DNA from: JAVXGM01 sp036657395
GTDB lineage: Bacteria > Bacillota > Clostridia > Peptostreptococcales > Anaerovoracaceae
Length of the DNA: 64,000 nt
NCBI GenBank assembly: GCA_036657395.1
Contig: JAVXGM010000007.1
Span: forward strand, 40,290 to 104,289
Direction: 5' to 3'
Under the pieces are notes generated by a model. The model searched no databases, was not told the origin of the DNA, and saw nothing but the letters and a program-made list of their open reading frames with translations. Both the position numbers and the translations under genes were made by a program. The first letter of the stretch is position 1. Every line of letters starts with the position of its first letter. Positions 18,410 to 27,716 of this stretch are shown piece by piece.

Positions 18410-18430
18410 TTTGTTCTCTATTCCTCCTTG

Positions 18431-18907
18431 CTAAAATACTACTGTTAGCTTCGTCTTTGCAACTTGCTCCAAGGGGAGCTCCCATTCCTTCGACTCTGTC
18501 TTCACAATAATCTTTCCATCAATCAATCCTTGCAAAACCCCTTGGATAGTTTTCTCTCCATCTATGGGTTTATACAATTTCACCTCAACCTCTTTCCCGG
18601 TAAACCGGTCATAATGGGCGGGTTTCAATAAAGCCCTATCCATTCCCGGTGAAGAAACTTCCAGGTAATAGTTTTGTTCAATTGGATCCGTTTCATCTAA
18701 GCGCTCATTTAAGTAGCGACTAACTTTCTCACAGTCATCTGTGCTAATATACTCCGTCTCTGCCCCGCAAGCTTTATCGATGTACACCCGTAAAAACCAG
18801 TCTTTTCCTTCTTTGAGGAACTCTGTATTATACAGTTCATACTGATTCTCTTCTAGAAACCCTTCTAGCTCCTGGACAATAATATCTGTTATTTTTTCCT
18901 TTGCCAT
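18431..18907 (-). CDS. rimP: Ribosome maturation factor RimP
   Basis: A 158-residue protein with LYNTEFLKEGKDWFLRVYIDK, CEKVSRYLNERLDE and YYLEVSSPGMDRAL, all RimP signatures. It is needed for 30S maturation. It is the first gene of a nine-gene operon ending with ribF and has a promoter and a hairpin-bearing leader upstream. TAGGAGAATAA precedes the ATG. Confidence 0.97.
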   Translation of the reverse strand: MAKEKITDIIVQELEGFLEENQYELYNTEFLKEGKDWFLRVYIDKACGAETEYISTDDCEKVSRYLNERLDETDPIEQNYYLEVSSPGMDRALLKPAHYDRFTGKEVEVKLYKPIDGEKTIQGVLQGLIDGKIIVKTESKEWELPLEQVAKTKLTVVF

Positions 18908-18992
18908 TTATTCTCCTATAGATCCTGCTGTAATCCACACTATCACTCAAAAACACGGGAAAATCAGCAGACAAGTAATCGGCACAAAAGGA

Positions 18993-19015
18993 AAGAGTGG
19001 GAACTGCCCACTCTT
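18993..19015 (-). promoter_or_regulatory. Hairpin in the rimP leader
   Basis: AAGAGTGGG-CAGTT-CCCACTCTT is a 9-bp perfect stem-loop about 30 nt into the leader transcribed from the 19.06 kb promoter, followed by TCCTTTT. Similar GAGTGGG...CCCACTC hairpins precede rimP in other Firmicutes as I recall them, and a conserved rimP leader is plausible. It could also terminate polC read-through from the right. The function is not shown by the sequence. Confidence 0.55.
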
Positions 19016-19046
19016 ACTTCATACCGTCTAAATTTTCTATACAACC

Positions 19047-19075
19047 ATGATACCACGTATCCCCTGTAATTGCAA
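19047..19075 (-). promoter_or_regulatory. Promoter of the rimP-nusA-infB-truB-ribF operon
   Basis: TTGCAA (19070-19075) and TATCAT (19047-19052) with exactly 17 bp between them, about 140 bp before rimP. The 18908-19133 interval otherwise holds the leader hairpin and the 3' flank of polC. Confidence 0.7.
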
Positions 19076-19133
19076 GGGAAAATATGTTTTATGGCTTCTG
19101 TGGGTTGAATATAAAGGTAAATTCCACATCATA

Positions 19134-22100
19134 TTAAAACAAACATAACTGATCTGTCTCTGGCAATCCATCAAGTACGCCTTGCTCTCTCAGTTCTTCA
19201 ATGGCCGTCTTGTTCACTTTACCCCTCTGCCTTATATCATCCACCGTTTCATAAGGCTTGTTTTTATACTCCAAAACAAATTGCTTTGCAGCCCCTTCTC
19301 CAAGGCCTGGTATAGTCACAAAAGGCAAGACTACCTTTCCATCCTTAGTGGTGAATCTGGTTTCATGGGAAATCCCCAAGGTCGCCGGGATAAATTCATA
19401 TCCTCTAGCATACATTTCATAGGCTACTTCCATGACCGTAACTTCTTCATCATCTTTCTTAGTTGCATTCTTTTCCTTAGCCTTAATCATTGCCATTTTC
19501 TCCAGAATTGCCTCTGATCCTTTTAATATAGTCTTGGCATCAAAATTATCCACTTTTGTTGTTAAGTACACCGCATAGAATTCCACCGGGTAATAAACCT
19601 TGTAATATGCAATTCGGTACGACATCATTACGTAAGCTACCGCATGGGCTCTTGGAAACATATACTGTATCTTCTTGCAGGATTCTATGTACCACTGCGG
19701 AACATCTTTTGACTTCATAAGCTCTTCTTGTTCTGGAGTAAGTCCCTTACCTTTTCGAACCTTCTCCATAATGGTAAATGCATCTTTGTTAGGTAAACCC
19801 TTTTGCCTTAAGTAATTCATAATATCATCTCTTGTGGAAATAGCATCTTTAGTAGTCGCCGTTCCTGAAGTTATCAATTCTTGAGCATTGTTTATCCATA
19901 CGTCTGTACCGTGAGAAAATCCAGAAATCTTAACCAGGTCAGCAAATTGCTTGGGCTGCATATCATCTAGCATCTGTCTTGTGAATTTAGTACCAAATTC
20001 AGGTATTCCGTAACTACCGTGGATAAATTTATAGTCTGGGTCTTTAATGTCCAGTCCGCTAGTACCAATGAAAATACTATTTACCCGCTCATCCTTAAGT
20101 GGCACTTTCAGAGGGTCAACCCCTGTCATGTCCTGAAGATGTTTAATCATAGAGGGCACATCATGTCCTAATATATCTAGTTTAAGTAAGTTTTGATCGA
20201 TGGAATGATAGTCAAAATGAGTAGTAATAATATCCGACTTTGTATCGTTTGCTGGATGCTGTACAGGACAAAATTCGTAAATCTCATGGCCCCTAGGAAC
20301 TATAATAATTCCTCCTGGGTGCTGTCCGGAAGTCCGCCTTACGCCACAACAACACTGAGCTAGTCTGCCTGCTTCAAATTTGTTAACAGGCCACTCCCGC
20401 TCATCGTAATACTTCATAACATATCCGTATGCGGTTTTATCCTTGATAGTACCAATAGTTCCTGCTTTATATACATTTTCCGGACCAAATATCTCCTCAA
20501 CATACTTGTGAGCAACTGCCTGATATTCTCCTGCAAAGTTCAAATCTATATCCGGTTCTTTGTCAGCTTCAAATCCTAAAAAGGTTTCAAACGGAATAGT
20601 AAACCCTTCTTGGTTATATTTAGTTCCACACTTAGGGCACATCTTCTCTGGCATATCCACGCCACAGCTGTATTCCTCCATGTCTCCCCACTCTAGCTCT
20701 TTACAATTTGGGCATATATAATGAGGGGCTAAAGGGTTTACTTCTGTAATTCCAGACATGGTCGCCGCAAAAGATGATCCTACCGACCCTCTAGAGCCAA
20801 CTAAATATCCGTCTTCCATGGATTTTGTCACTAACATTTCTGCTGATCTATACATTACCGCATATCCATTGTCTAAAATTGAATTAAGCTCTTTATCTAG
20901 GCGGGCTCTAATAGGTTCTGGAAGCGGGTTTCCGTAAAGATTTTGAGCTCGTTGCTCACAAATCTCCCTCAAATATTCCTTAGAACCATCAATCGTGGGG
21001 GGGAATTTTCCTTCAGGAACCGGCATCATTTTATCTATGGAATCTGCAATAGTATTAGGGTTGTCTATGACAATCTTTTCTGCTGTTTCTTTGCCTAAAT
21101 ATGCGAATTCTTCTAGCATTTCCTCTGTGGTCCTAAAGTACAACCCTTTGTCCCCTTCAATATCCTTATATCCTTGGCCTGCCATAAGTATCTGCCTATA
21201 AACCGCCTCTTCACTGTGAAAATAATGGGCATCACATGTGGCTACTACTAGTTTACCACATTTTTTACCTAACTCTATAATGTTCCTGTTATGTTCCTCT
21301 AAGTCTCTTTTACCTGCAACAATTTCCTTATTAATTAAAAACTGGTTGTTAACCAAAGGCTGAACCTCAAGATAATCGTAAAATCCAGCTAATTTTTTCA
21401 TTTCCTCATCTGTTTTCTTGTTTAATATGCCTTGGTATATTTCTCCAGCAACACAGGCTGAACCAATTATCAGCCCCTCTCTAAGATCACTTAGAATTGA
21501 CTTTGGTATTCTAGGCTTCTTGTAGAAATATTTAAGGTGAGAATATGAAATTAACTTGTATAAATTTTTAAGCCCCACCCTATTTTTGGCTAAAATAATA
21601 ACATGATAAGGTGTTTTCTGTTTTTTGTAATCTATACTGCCGTCATCATTTTGACAACCTTCATCATCAATAAGATAACCTTCTACTCCATAGAGAATTT
21701 TAATATTTTTCCCTGCATGGGATGCATCAGGAAAGCTTTGCACTACACCGTGATCTGTGATTGCAACTGCCGAATGTCCCCAGGATTCTGCGGTTTTTAC
21801 CATGGTTTTAACGTCAGTAAGTCCATCCATGGCGCTCATCTTAGTATGGGCATGAAGTTCTACTCTTTTCCTTGGCGCATTGTCTTCTCTATTATGCATT
21901 TCGCCCTTTTCAATCTGTTGCCCCTTGATTACAAAGGTATTGTCGTAAACATCAAATTCGGATTTTCCTTTAACCTTAATTGCATCTCCCACCTTTAAGT
22001 GATTATTAATGTCATCACGTTTTGCCTCTGTCACAAACATTTTTATGCAAGCAGATGTCTTTCTGTCCGTAATAAGTATGGTCATAAGAACGCTGCCTGT

Positions 22101-22889
22101 TTTTAATGTTCGCTCTGTTATGTTAAATATAATTCCTTCAACGACTATCTTCTCTCTTTGAGCCTGAGTCTCAGATAAGGGACTAATCTCTCCTACTATA
22201 GTTCCACCCATGATTCTATTTCCTACTACCGGGCTTTCCTTAGTGGTTTTTTTGCCCCAAGGAGCCGAACTGCTACCGCTGTATTGTGTCTTCTTTGCCG
22301 TCTTTGGCTTAGCCTCATAGCTTCTAGAAATATTTGTTGATTCTATGGCGGCCTGCTTTTCTTCGGCCTCTTTTTTCCCTTGGGCTTCCTTGTAAAGCTC
22401 CTGGTGGTTTTCAAAATTCACTTTTAAAGTTATTCCAAAGTTATTCCAAAGTAAGGATTCAAATTTAGGTGCAACTTCTTTGTTAAGAAGTTTAGTGGAC
22501 AATTCTCCTAAAGCATAAATGGTTAATGACTCGTCATCATGTAGTAGAAATTTATCTGTAAAAATAGTCTTTGTAATCGATGCATAACTGCCGTTTACTA
22601 TATGTATCATATGTTCAATAAATAATGTAATTATCTCTTTTGTTGTAAGTATCATATCTTCATATTTACACTGGATTTTCACCCCACCTAGACCTTTAAT
22701 GTCATTTTTAATAATGGCTTCTATTTTTAATTGGTCAGAAAATGGTATAACAAAATTGAGCCGGAGATCCACGGTTAACTCATTGGTTTCCTTGGATATT
22801 ACGGCTCGCTCTATCTGATACACATATTCTGTTTTAGGGTGTTTTCCTATCTTCCCCCAGGTAATACTCTCTTCAATTATAGTTTTCAT
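19134..22889 (-). CDS. polC: DNA polymerase III PolC-type alpha subunit lacking the exonuclease domain
   Basis: A 1251-residue replicative polymerase, about 180 shorter than usual PolC. In order: N-terminal domain, OB fold (~248-325), PHP domain opening with VELHAHTKMSAMDG (~343), palm with SRGSVGSS, a zinc-binding CPNC...CPKCG, and the catalytic PDIDLNF, then fingers and a C-terminus ending DQLCLF (beta-clamp-binding type). In standard PolC the DnaQ-like 3'-5' exonuclease is inserted inside PHP, right after an EGYL(I/V)DD segment. Here EGYLIDDEG (~403-411) is followed after only ~15 residues by TPYHVIILAKN (~426-436), the sequence that normally follows the exonuclease. No FDVETTGL-type motif is present. 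The ATG overlaps the ispG stop by 4 nt. It ends the pyrH operon. Confidence 0.96.
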   Translation of the reverse strand: MKTIIEESITWGKIGKHPKTEYVYQIERAVISKETNELTVDLRLNFVIPFSDQLKIEAIIKNDIKGLGGVKIQCKYEDMILTTKEIITLFIEHMIHIVNGSYASITKTIFTDKFLLHDDESLTIYALGELSTKLLNKEVAPKFESLLWNNFGITLKVNFENHQELYKEAQGKKEAEEKQAAIESTNISRSYEAKPKTAKKTQYSGSSSAPWGKKTTKESPVVGNRIMGGTIVGEISPLSETQAQREKIVVEGIIFNITERTLKTGSVLMTILITDRKTSACIKMFVTEAKRDDINNHLKVGDAIKVKGKSEFDVYDNTFVIKGQQIEKGEMHNREDNAPRKRVELHAHTKMSAMDGLTDVKTMVKTAESWGHSAVAITDHGVVQSFPDASHAGKNIKILYGVEGYLIDDEGCQNDDGSIDYKKQKTPYHVIILAKNRVGLKNLYKLISYSHLKYFYKKPRIPKSILSDLREGLIIGSACVAGEIYQGILNKKTDEEMKKLAGFYDYLEVQPLVNNQFLINKEIVAGKRDLEEHNRNIIELGKKCGKLVVATCDAHYFHSEEAVYRQILMAGQGYKDIEGDKGLYFRTTEEMLEEFAYLGKETAEKIVIDNPNTIADSIDKMMPVPEGKFPPTIDGSKEYLREICEQRAQNLYGNPLPEPIRARLDKELNSILDNGYAVMYRSAEMLVTKSMEDGYLVGSRGSVGSSFAATMSGITEVNPLAPHYICPNCKELEWGDMEEYSCGVDMPEKMCPKCGTKYNQEGFTIPFETFLGFEADKEPDIDLNFAGEYQAVAHKYVEEIFGPENVYKAGTIGTIKDKTAYGYVMKYYDEREWPVNKFEAGRLAQCCCGVRRTSGQHPGGIIIVPRGHEIYEFCPVQHPANDTKSDIITTHFDYHSIDQNLLKLDILGHDVPSMIKHLQDMTGVDPLKVPLKDERVNSIFIGTSGLDIKDPDYKFIHGSYGIPEFGTKFTRQMLDDMQPKQFADLVKISGFSHGTDVWINNAQELITSGTATTKDAISTRDDIMNYLRQKGLPNKDAFTIMEKVRKGKGLTPEQEELMKSKDVPQWYIESCKKIQYMFPRAHAVAYVMMSYRIAYYKVYYPVEFYAVYLTTKVDNFDAKTILKGSEAILEKMAMIKAKEKNATKKDDEEVTVMEVAYEMYARGYEFIPATLGISHETRFTTKDGKVVLPFVTIPGLGEGAAKQFVLEYKNKPYETVDDIRQRGKVNKTAIEELREQGVLDGLPETDQLCLF

Positions 22890-23953
22890 TTACCATCCAA
22901 TTCTATCATTTTTAATATTTCTCGGGAAATTTCTTCCTCTTTTACAGTTTTTATTATTTGTCCCTTGGCAAAAATCACACCTTTGCCTTTTCCACAGGCC
23001 ACGCCTAAATCTGCATCCTTCCCTTCCCCAGGTCCATTTACTTCACAGCCCATAACTGCTACTTTCATTCCTTTAAGGCCTTTTTGCCTACGGACTTTTT
23101 CAATGGAACCAAGACGGCTTTCAATGTCTAGTACAATGGATTCTAGATCCACTTTTGTTCTTGCACAAGTAGGGCAAGATACAAGATTGATAGACTCCCT
23201 TCGAATTCCTAGGGCTGCCAACAATTCTTTTCCGAAGATAATTTCTTCTACAGGATCTGCGGTTAATGATACTCTCATAGTATCGCCAATTCCCTCAAGG
23301 AGAAGCGCACCAATTCCTGCTGCTGATTTAGTCTTTCCTCTTGTAACAGTCCCCGCCTCTGTAACCCCCACATGTATAGGATGATTACTTGCCTTTGCCA
23401 CAAGCTTATATGCATCGTAATTAATTCTGACATCAGAAGATTTAAGAGAAATTACAATATTTCCAAAGTCTAAATCCTCTAGAAGTTTTACATTCCGTAA
23501 GGCACTCTCTGCAAGACCCTCTGCCGTAATACCGCCAAATCTTTCCAAAATATCCTTTTCCAATGAACCAGAATTGACTCCTACTCTAATGGGAATTTGC
23601 CTTTCTTTTGCTGCTTTAACAATCTGCTTAACCCCATCTACAGAACCAATATTGCCTGGGTTAATTCGAATTTTATCAACTCCAGCCTCTATGGATGCCA
23701 AGGCTAAACGATAGTCAAAGTGAATATCAGCAACTAAAGGCATAGTAGCCTTTTTCTTGATTTCTGCCAATGCTGTTGCTGCCTGAATATCCGGAATTGC
23801 CAGACGCAAAATCTCACAGCCTGCATCTTTTAGCCTACTCATCTGCTCCACTACTAAGGCTACGTTTTTTGTATCCACATTAGTCATGGACTGTATGGAT
23901 ATAGGTGCGCCACCCCCAATAGTAATATTTCCACAGTGTACCACATTTGTCAT
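22886..23953 (-). CDS. ispG: 4-hydroxy-3-methylbut-2-enyl diphosphate synthase
   Basis: A 355-residue protein of the MEP isoprenoid pathway. The barrel opening is GAPISIQSMTNVDTKN; the 4Fe-4S ligands are in CPTCARTKVDLE and GCEVNGPGE. It reduces MEcPP to HMBPP. It lies between rseP and polC, overlapping polC by 4 nt, and shares an operon with dxr, uppS and cdsA. Confidence 0.98.
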   Translation of the reverse strand: MTNVVHCGNITIGGGAPISIQSMTNVDTKNVALVVEQMSRLKDAGCEILRLAIPDIQAATALAEIKKKATMPLVADIHFDYRLALASIEAGVDKIRINPGNIGSVDGVKQIVKAAKERQIPIRVGVNSGSLEKDILERFGGITAEGLAESALRNVKLLEDLDFGNIVISLKSSDVRINYDAYKLVAKASNHPIHVGVTEAGTVTRGKTKSAAGIGALLLEGIGDTMRVSLTADPVEEIIFGKELLAALGIRRESINLVSCPTCARTKVDLESIVLDIESRLGSIEKVRRQKGLKGMKVAVMGCEVNGPGEGKDADLGVACGKGKGVIFAKGQIIKTVKEEEISREILKMIELDGK

Positions 23954-23964
23954 AATATTAACCT

Positions 23965-24972
23965 CTAATTAAATATAGGAAGGATGAATCTAGTAATATC
24001 GTTCCACGTTACGTAGAGCATCAGTCCAAAGAGAAGTAAAATTCCTGCAAAATGAACTTTTCCTTCCATCTCATCAGTAACTGCTTTTCCTGTAATTTTA
24101 CGAATTGCAACGAATACTAATCTTCCTCCGTCCAATGCTGGCAGTGGAAGCATATTTACAATTGCTAGGTTTAAGCTTATAAGCGCACTTAAATAAAACA
24201 GATATATTATGCCTTCTTTAGCCGTATCATTTACTGCATAAACAATTCCCACCGGGCCTGTTAATTCTTTTACGCCAACCTGTCCTGTAAAAAGCTGTTT
24301 TATTGTAGTTCCCATCATCACTGTCATATTCCAAGTGTTTTGTGTTCCTGCTTTGACTGCAGCAAATGGATTATGGGTTACTTCTGGCACCACACCAATA
24401 ACTGCCCTGCCATCTTCAGCTTTAGTCTTTCCTGTAGTAAGATTGACAGTTTTTCCATCCCTATCCACTTCAACAGGAATCTCTTTTCCCCCTTTAGCCA
24501 ATATCTCTGACAAGTCTTTCCATTTATTTATCTTCTTCCCATCCATAGATATTAACGTATCTCCTGCTTTAATTCCTGCTTCATATGCAGGAGTGGCATC
24601 TGTAACAGAGCTGATGGTGGTTGTAGGTATTCCCACATAAAGAGCAATTGCTGACAATACGACAATGGTTAAAATCAAGTTCATTCCCGATCCTGCAACT
24701 AATATGAGGGCACGTTTCCATGCCGGTTTATTCCCAAAAGCTCTCGGGTTTTCCGATTCTTCGTCCTCCCCTTCCATTGCACAAAACCCTCCAATAGGAA
24801 CGGCTCTAAGTGAATATTGGGTTTCTCCTTTTTTTCTTTTAAAAAGCACTGGACCCATTCCAAGTGCAAATTCATTTACCCTTACACCGCAAGCCTTTGC
24901 AACCCAAAAATGTCCAAATTCATGTATTAGGATTAGTATACAAAACATTATTATTGCATATATAATGGTCAT
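23965..24972 (-). CDS. rseP: RIP metalloprotease RseP/RasP (site-2 protease)
   Basis: A 335-residue membrane protein. The zinc motif HEFGH is at residues 17-21 inside the first transmembrane helix, a PDZ domain covers ~110-180, and the second motif NMLPLPALDGGRL lies in the C-terminal membrane region. It cleaves transmembrane anti-sigma factors and leftover signal peptides. The position between dxr and ispG is the conserved one. Confidence 0.96.
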   Translation of the reverse strand: MTIIYAIIMFCILILIHEFGHFWVAKACGVRVNEFALGMGPVLFKRKKGETQYSLRAVPIGGFCAMEGEDEESENPRAFGNKPAWKRALILVAGSGMNLILTIVVLSAIALYVGIPTTTISSVTDATPAYEAGIKAGDTLISMDGKKINKWKDLSEILAKGGKEIPVEVDRDGKTVNLTTGKTKAEDGRAVIGVVPEVTHNPFAAVKAGTQNTWNMTVMMGTTIKQLFTGQVGVKELTGPVGIVYAVNDTAKEGIIYLFYLSALISLNLAIVNMLPLPALDGGRLVFVAIRKITGKAVTDEMEGKVHFAGILLLFGLMLYVTWNDITRFILPIFN

Positions 24973-24978
24973 CTCTAA

Positions 24979-26133
24979 TTAACTCCTTCCGGCACTTACA
25001 AGGGACATCGTGTCCTCTCTTGCTTGCCTGTCTGCTAATAATATACCTTCTAAGTCTAAAGTATATTGCGGCTTATGTTTGTCCAATACCTTTTCTAGGT
25101 ATTCTTGTATCTGAATAAACTTGATCTTATCTTCTAGGAAAAGTTGTACTAACACCTCATTGGCACCATTTAGAACCACTGGGTATGTTCCTCCTTGAGA
25201 AGAAGCCTGGTAGGCCATCTTAATTGTCTTAAAAGTTTCTGGATCTGCTCTAGAAAAAGTAAGGTTTGCACCCTCTTTAAATAAATCCAATGGTGTCAGT
25301 TGATTTTGTACCCTATGAGGATATCCAAAGGCATAGCTAATTGGAACCCTCATGTCTGGCTGTCCTAGCTGGCCAATAACCGACCCGTCATAGTATTCTA
25401 CAGCTGAATGAAGGATACTTTGAGGGTGCACTACAATCTGAATCTTGTCCAAATCCAAATCAAAGAGCCACTTAGCCTCAATAACCTCCAAACCCTTATT
25501 CATCATTGATGCAGAGTCTATTGTAATCTTGCTCCCCATGGTCCACTTTGGATGTTTTAATGCCTGGGCCAATGTTACTTTCTCCAATTGTGCCAAGGAA
25601 TATCCTCTAAAAGGTCCACCTGAGGCCGTGAGTAAAATTTTTCTCACCTCTTTAGATTTATTTCCCTGAAGGCACTGAAATATAGCACAGTGTTCGCTGT
25701 CTACAGGTAGTAGCTTCACCTTGTTTTCTGCCACTGCATCCATTACCAACTGGCCTCCTGCAACTAGGGTTTCCTTGTTTGCAAGGGCAATATCTTTGCC
25801 ATTTAAAATCCCGTGATACGTAGGTACTAGCCCCATGATTCCCATAAGAGAATTCAGTATCATATCACAATCTCCACATGCAGCGGCAATAAGGCCCTCT
25901 GCACCGACTAAAATTTCAGTTTTAGGGTGTTTTAGTGCCATTATTTTTCTATCTTCTTCTCTGCTGACAACAGCTACTTCTGGCCTAAATTCATCTATTT
26001 GCTGTGAAAGTAAATCAATCTGCCTCCCACAAGAAAGTCCAGTAACTGAAAACAAATCTCTGTTTTCCCTAATAATCTCTAAGGCCTGTGCCCCTATGGA
26101 GCCTGTACTGCCCAAAATTGTAATTTTTTTCAT
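24979..26133 (-). CDS. dxr: 1-deoxy-D-xylulose 5-phosphate reductoisomerase
   Basis: A 384-residue enzyme. The NADPH-binding GSTGSIGAQALEI is at the start, then ANKETLVAGG, the substrate/metal motif DSEHCAIFQCL, GGPFRG, and SASMMNKGLEVIEA. It commits carbon to the MEP pathway (DXP to MEP). It is followed by rseP after 6 nt and preceded by cdsA. Confidence 0.98.
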   Translation of the reverse strand: MKKITILGSTGSIGAQALEIIRENRDLFSVTGLSCGRQIDLLSQQIDEFRPEVAVVSREEDRKIMALKHPKTEILVGAEGLIAAACGDCDMILNSLMGIMGLVPTYHGILNGKDIALANKETLVAGGQLVMDAVAENKVKLLPVDSEHCAIFQCLQGNKSKEVRKILLTASGGPFRGYSLAQLEKVTLAQALKHPKWTMGSKITIDSASMMNKGLEVIEAKWLFDLDLDKIQIVVHPQSILHSAVEYYDGSVIGQLGQPDMRVPISYAFGYPHRVQNQLTPLDLFKEGANLTFSRADPETFKTIKMAYQASSQGGTYPVVLNGANEVLVQLFLEDKIKFIQIQEYLEKVLDKHKPQYTLDLEGILLADRQAREDTMSLVSAGRS

Positions 26134-26145
26134 GTATTCTCTCTC

Positions 26146-26925
26146 TTACATTATGATTAATACAATATAGTAATACACTATAGGTCCTGTAAAAAGGACG
26201 CTGTCAAATCTGTCTAAAATACCACCATGTCCAGGAATAAGGTTTCCATAGTCTTTGATCCCCATCTTTCGTTTGAAAATAGATGCGGTTAAGTCGCCAA
26301 ATTGTGAAACTATACCACCTAAAATACCTATGATCAAACAATGAATGAGTATCTGATTAGCAAAGAAATATCCGAATACTCCGCTGAGTATAACACTACC
26401 TAAAATCCCTCCAATAGAACCTTCTATAGTCTTTTTAGGGCTAATCTTAGGACAAAGTTTGTGCTTGCCAATTAAAACTCCAGTAAAATAAGCCATGATA
26501 TCTGTGCCAAAGGCCGTTATCACCACTAACCATACTAGAATCCCATATTCCGTCTGTTCTACCAGTGTTACATGGAAGGAAAAGAACACAACATAGAAAA
26601 TTCCTGTAATTGTGGCCAGTGCATCTTCCAAATTTCGCTTCTCAATTTTAAATAGATAAAGCAGACTTAAAAGAACTGACCCAAAGAACCAAAGCATATA
26701 CCATTCATATTCTTCAAAAAAAATGTTAACTGTGTATAGGCAAAACGTAGAAAAATAGGCAATAATATATGATGGCCTAATCTTCATAGCCCTAAATCCA
26801 TCATAAAATTCTTTTACGCCCATTAATCCAATGAGAAAACAGGCCATTATCAAGACATTGCCACCAAAATATAAAACCGCCAGCAATGGCACCATAATCA
26901 GTCCTGAAAGCACTCTAGTCTTCAT
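26146..26925 (-). CDS. cdsA: Phosphatidate cytidylyltransferase
   Basis: A 259-residue protein with about seven membrane segments and the CDP-alcohol precursor signature near the C-terminus, SIFKRKMGIKDYGNLIPGHGG followed by ILDRFDS. It makes CDP-diacylglycerol for phospholipid synthesis. The start overlaps the uppS stop by 4 nt. Confidence 0.97.
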   Translation of the reverse strand: MKTRVLSGLIMVPLLAVLYFGGNVLIMACFLIGLMGVKEFYDGFRAMKIRPSYIIAYFSTFCLYTVNIFFEEYEWYMLWFFGSVLLSLLYLFKIEKRNLEDALATITGIFYVVFFSFHVTLVEQTEYGILVWLVVITAFGTDIMAYFTGVLIGKHKLCPKISPKKTIEGSIGGILGSVILSGVFGYFFANQILIHCLIIGILGGIVSQFGDLTASIFKRKMGIKDYGNLIPGHGGILDRFDSVLFTGPIVYYYIVLIIM

Positions 26926-27656
26926 TTTTCATCTCCTCTTCCGCCAAACCGTCTGTCACGGCTTTGGAATTCTTCAATTGCTTTTTCATAGTCTTTTTCT
27001 GTAAAATCCGGCCACATTACCTTGCTAAAAACCAGTTCGCTATATGCACTTTGCCAAAGCAAGTAATTTGAAAGACGCATTTCTCCACTAGTTCTTATTA
27101 CTACTTCTGGATCAGGAACATTTGCCCTATCTGGCCCTGTGAATAGATACTCAGAAATCATCATCTCTGTAATTTCTTCAGGAAGTATATGCCCAGCCTT
27201 TACTTCCTGGCCAATCTTGCACACAGCTTCTCTGATTTCGCCTCTCCCACCATAATTAAGGGCTATATTAAATTGGAGACCGGTATTGTTTTTTGTAGAC
27301 TCCAAAGTTTCTTCCAAACTTTTTACGGCATCTGGTGGCAACTGAGAATAGTCGCCTAGCACCTGTACTTTCACGTTATTCGCAACTAAATTTTTTAACT
27401 CTCGATTTACGTAAATAACCAATAATTTAAAAATCCCTGTAACTTCTAGAGCGGATCTCTTCCAATTCTCTGTGGAAAAGGCATATACAGTCAGGTACCT
27501 GACTCCAAGCTTGTCTGAATAATCCACGATTCTTTTCATGGTCTTCATTCCTGCATTATGTCCTGCAACTCTAGGTAAGTTTCTGATTTTAGCCCACCTA
27601 CCGTTTCCATCCATAATGATGGCCACATGCTGTGGTATTCGATTCATATCTACCAT
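26922..27656 (-). CDS. uppS: Isoprenyl transferase (undecaprenyl diphosphate synthase)
   Basis: Starting at the ATG 27654-27656, preceded by AGAGGATATTTT, the protein is 244 residues. The frame extends 16 codons upstream across a hairpin but has no ribosome binding site there. Signatures: IMDGNGRWAK with the catalytic Asp, FSTENWKRS and RTSGEMRLSNYLLWQSAYSE. It makes the C55 lipid carrier for cell wall synthesis. It follows frr and overlaps cdsA. Confidence 0.97.
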   Translation of the reverse strand: MVDMNRIPQHVAIIMDGNGRWAKIRNLPRVAGHNAGMKTMKRIVDYSDKLGVRYLTVYAFSTENWKRSALEVTGIFKLLVIYVNRELKNLVANNVKVQVLGDYSQLPPDAVKSLEETLESTKNNTGLQFNIALNYGGRGEIREAVCKIGQEVKAGHILPEEITEMMISEYLFTGPDRANVPDPEVVIRTSGEMRLSNYLLWQSAYSELVFSKVMWPDFTEKDYEKAIEEFQSRDRRFGGRGDEK

Positions 27657-27681
27657 AAAATATCCTCTGTAATTTGACAAG

Positions 27682-27714
27682 GGATGTGGCTTATTCAGCC
27701 ACATCCGCTTTTTT
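27682..27714 (+). terminator. Perfect 10-bp hairpin between frr and uppS
   Basis: GGATGTGGCT-TATTC-AGCCACATCC is a perfect 10-bp stem. On the plus strand it is followed by GCTTTTTTG, a terminator tail; on the minus strand, the direction of the operon, no T-run follows. It may block antisense transcription or act as an RNA stability or processing element between frr and uppS. Confidence 0.55.
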
Positions 27715-27716
27715 GT

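Noticed and set aside
22839..23384. 181-codon plus-strand open frame
   Set aside because: It lies opposite ispG and the polC start, both firmly identified; the translation has no family features.
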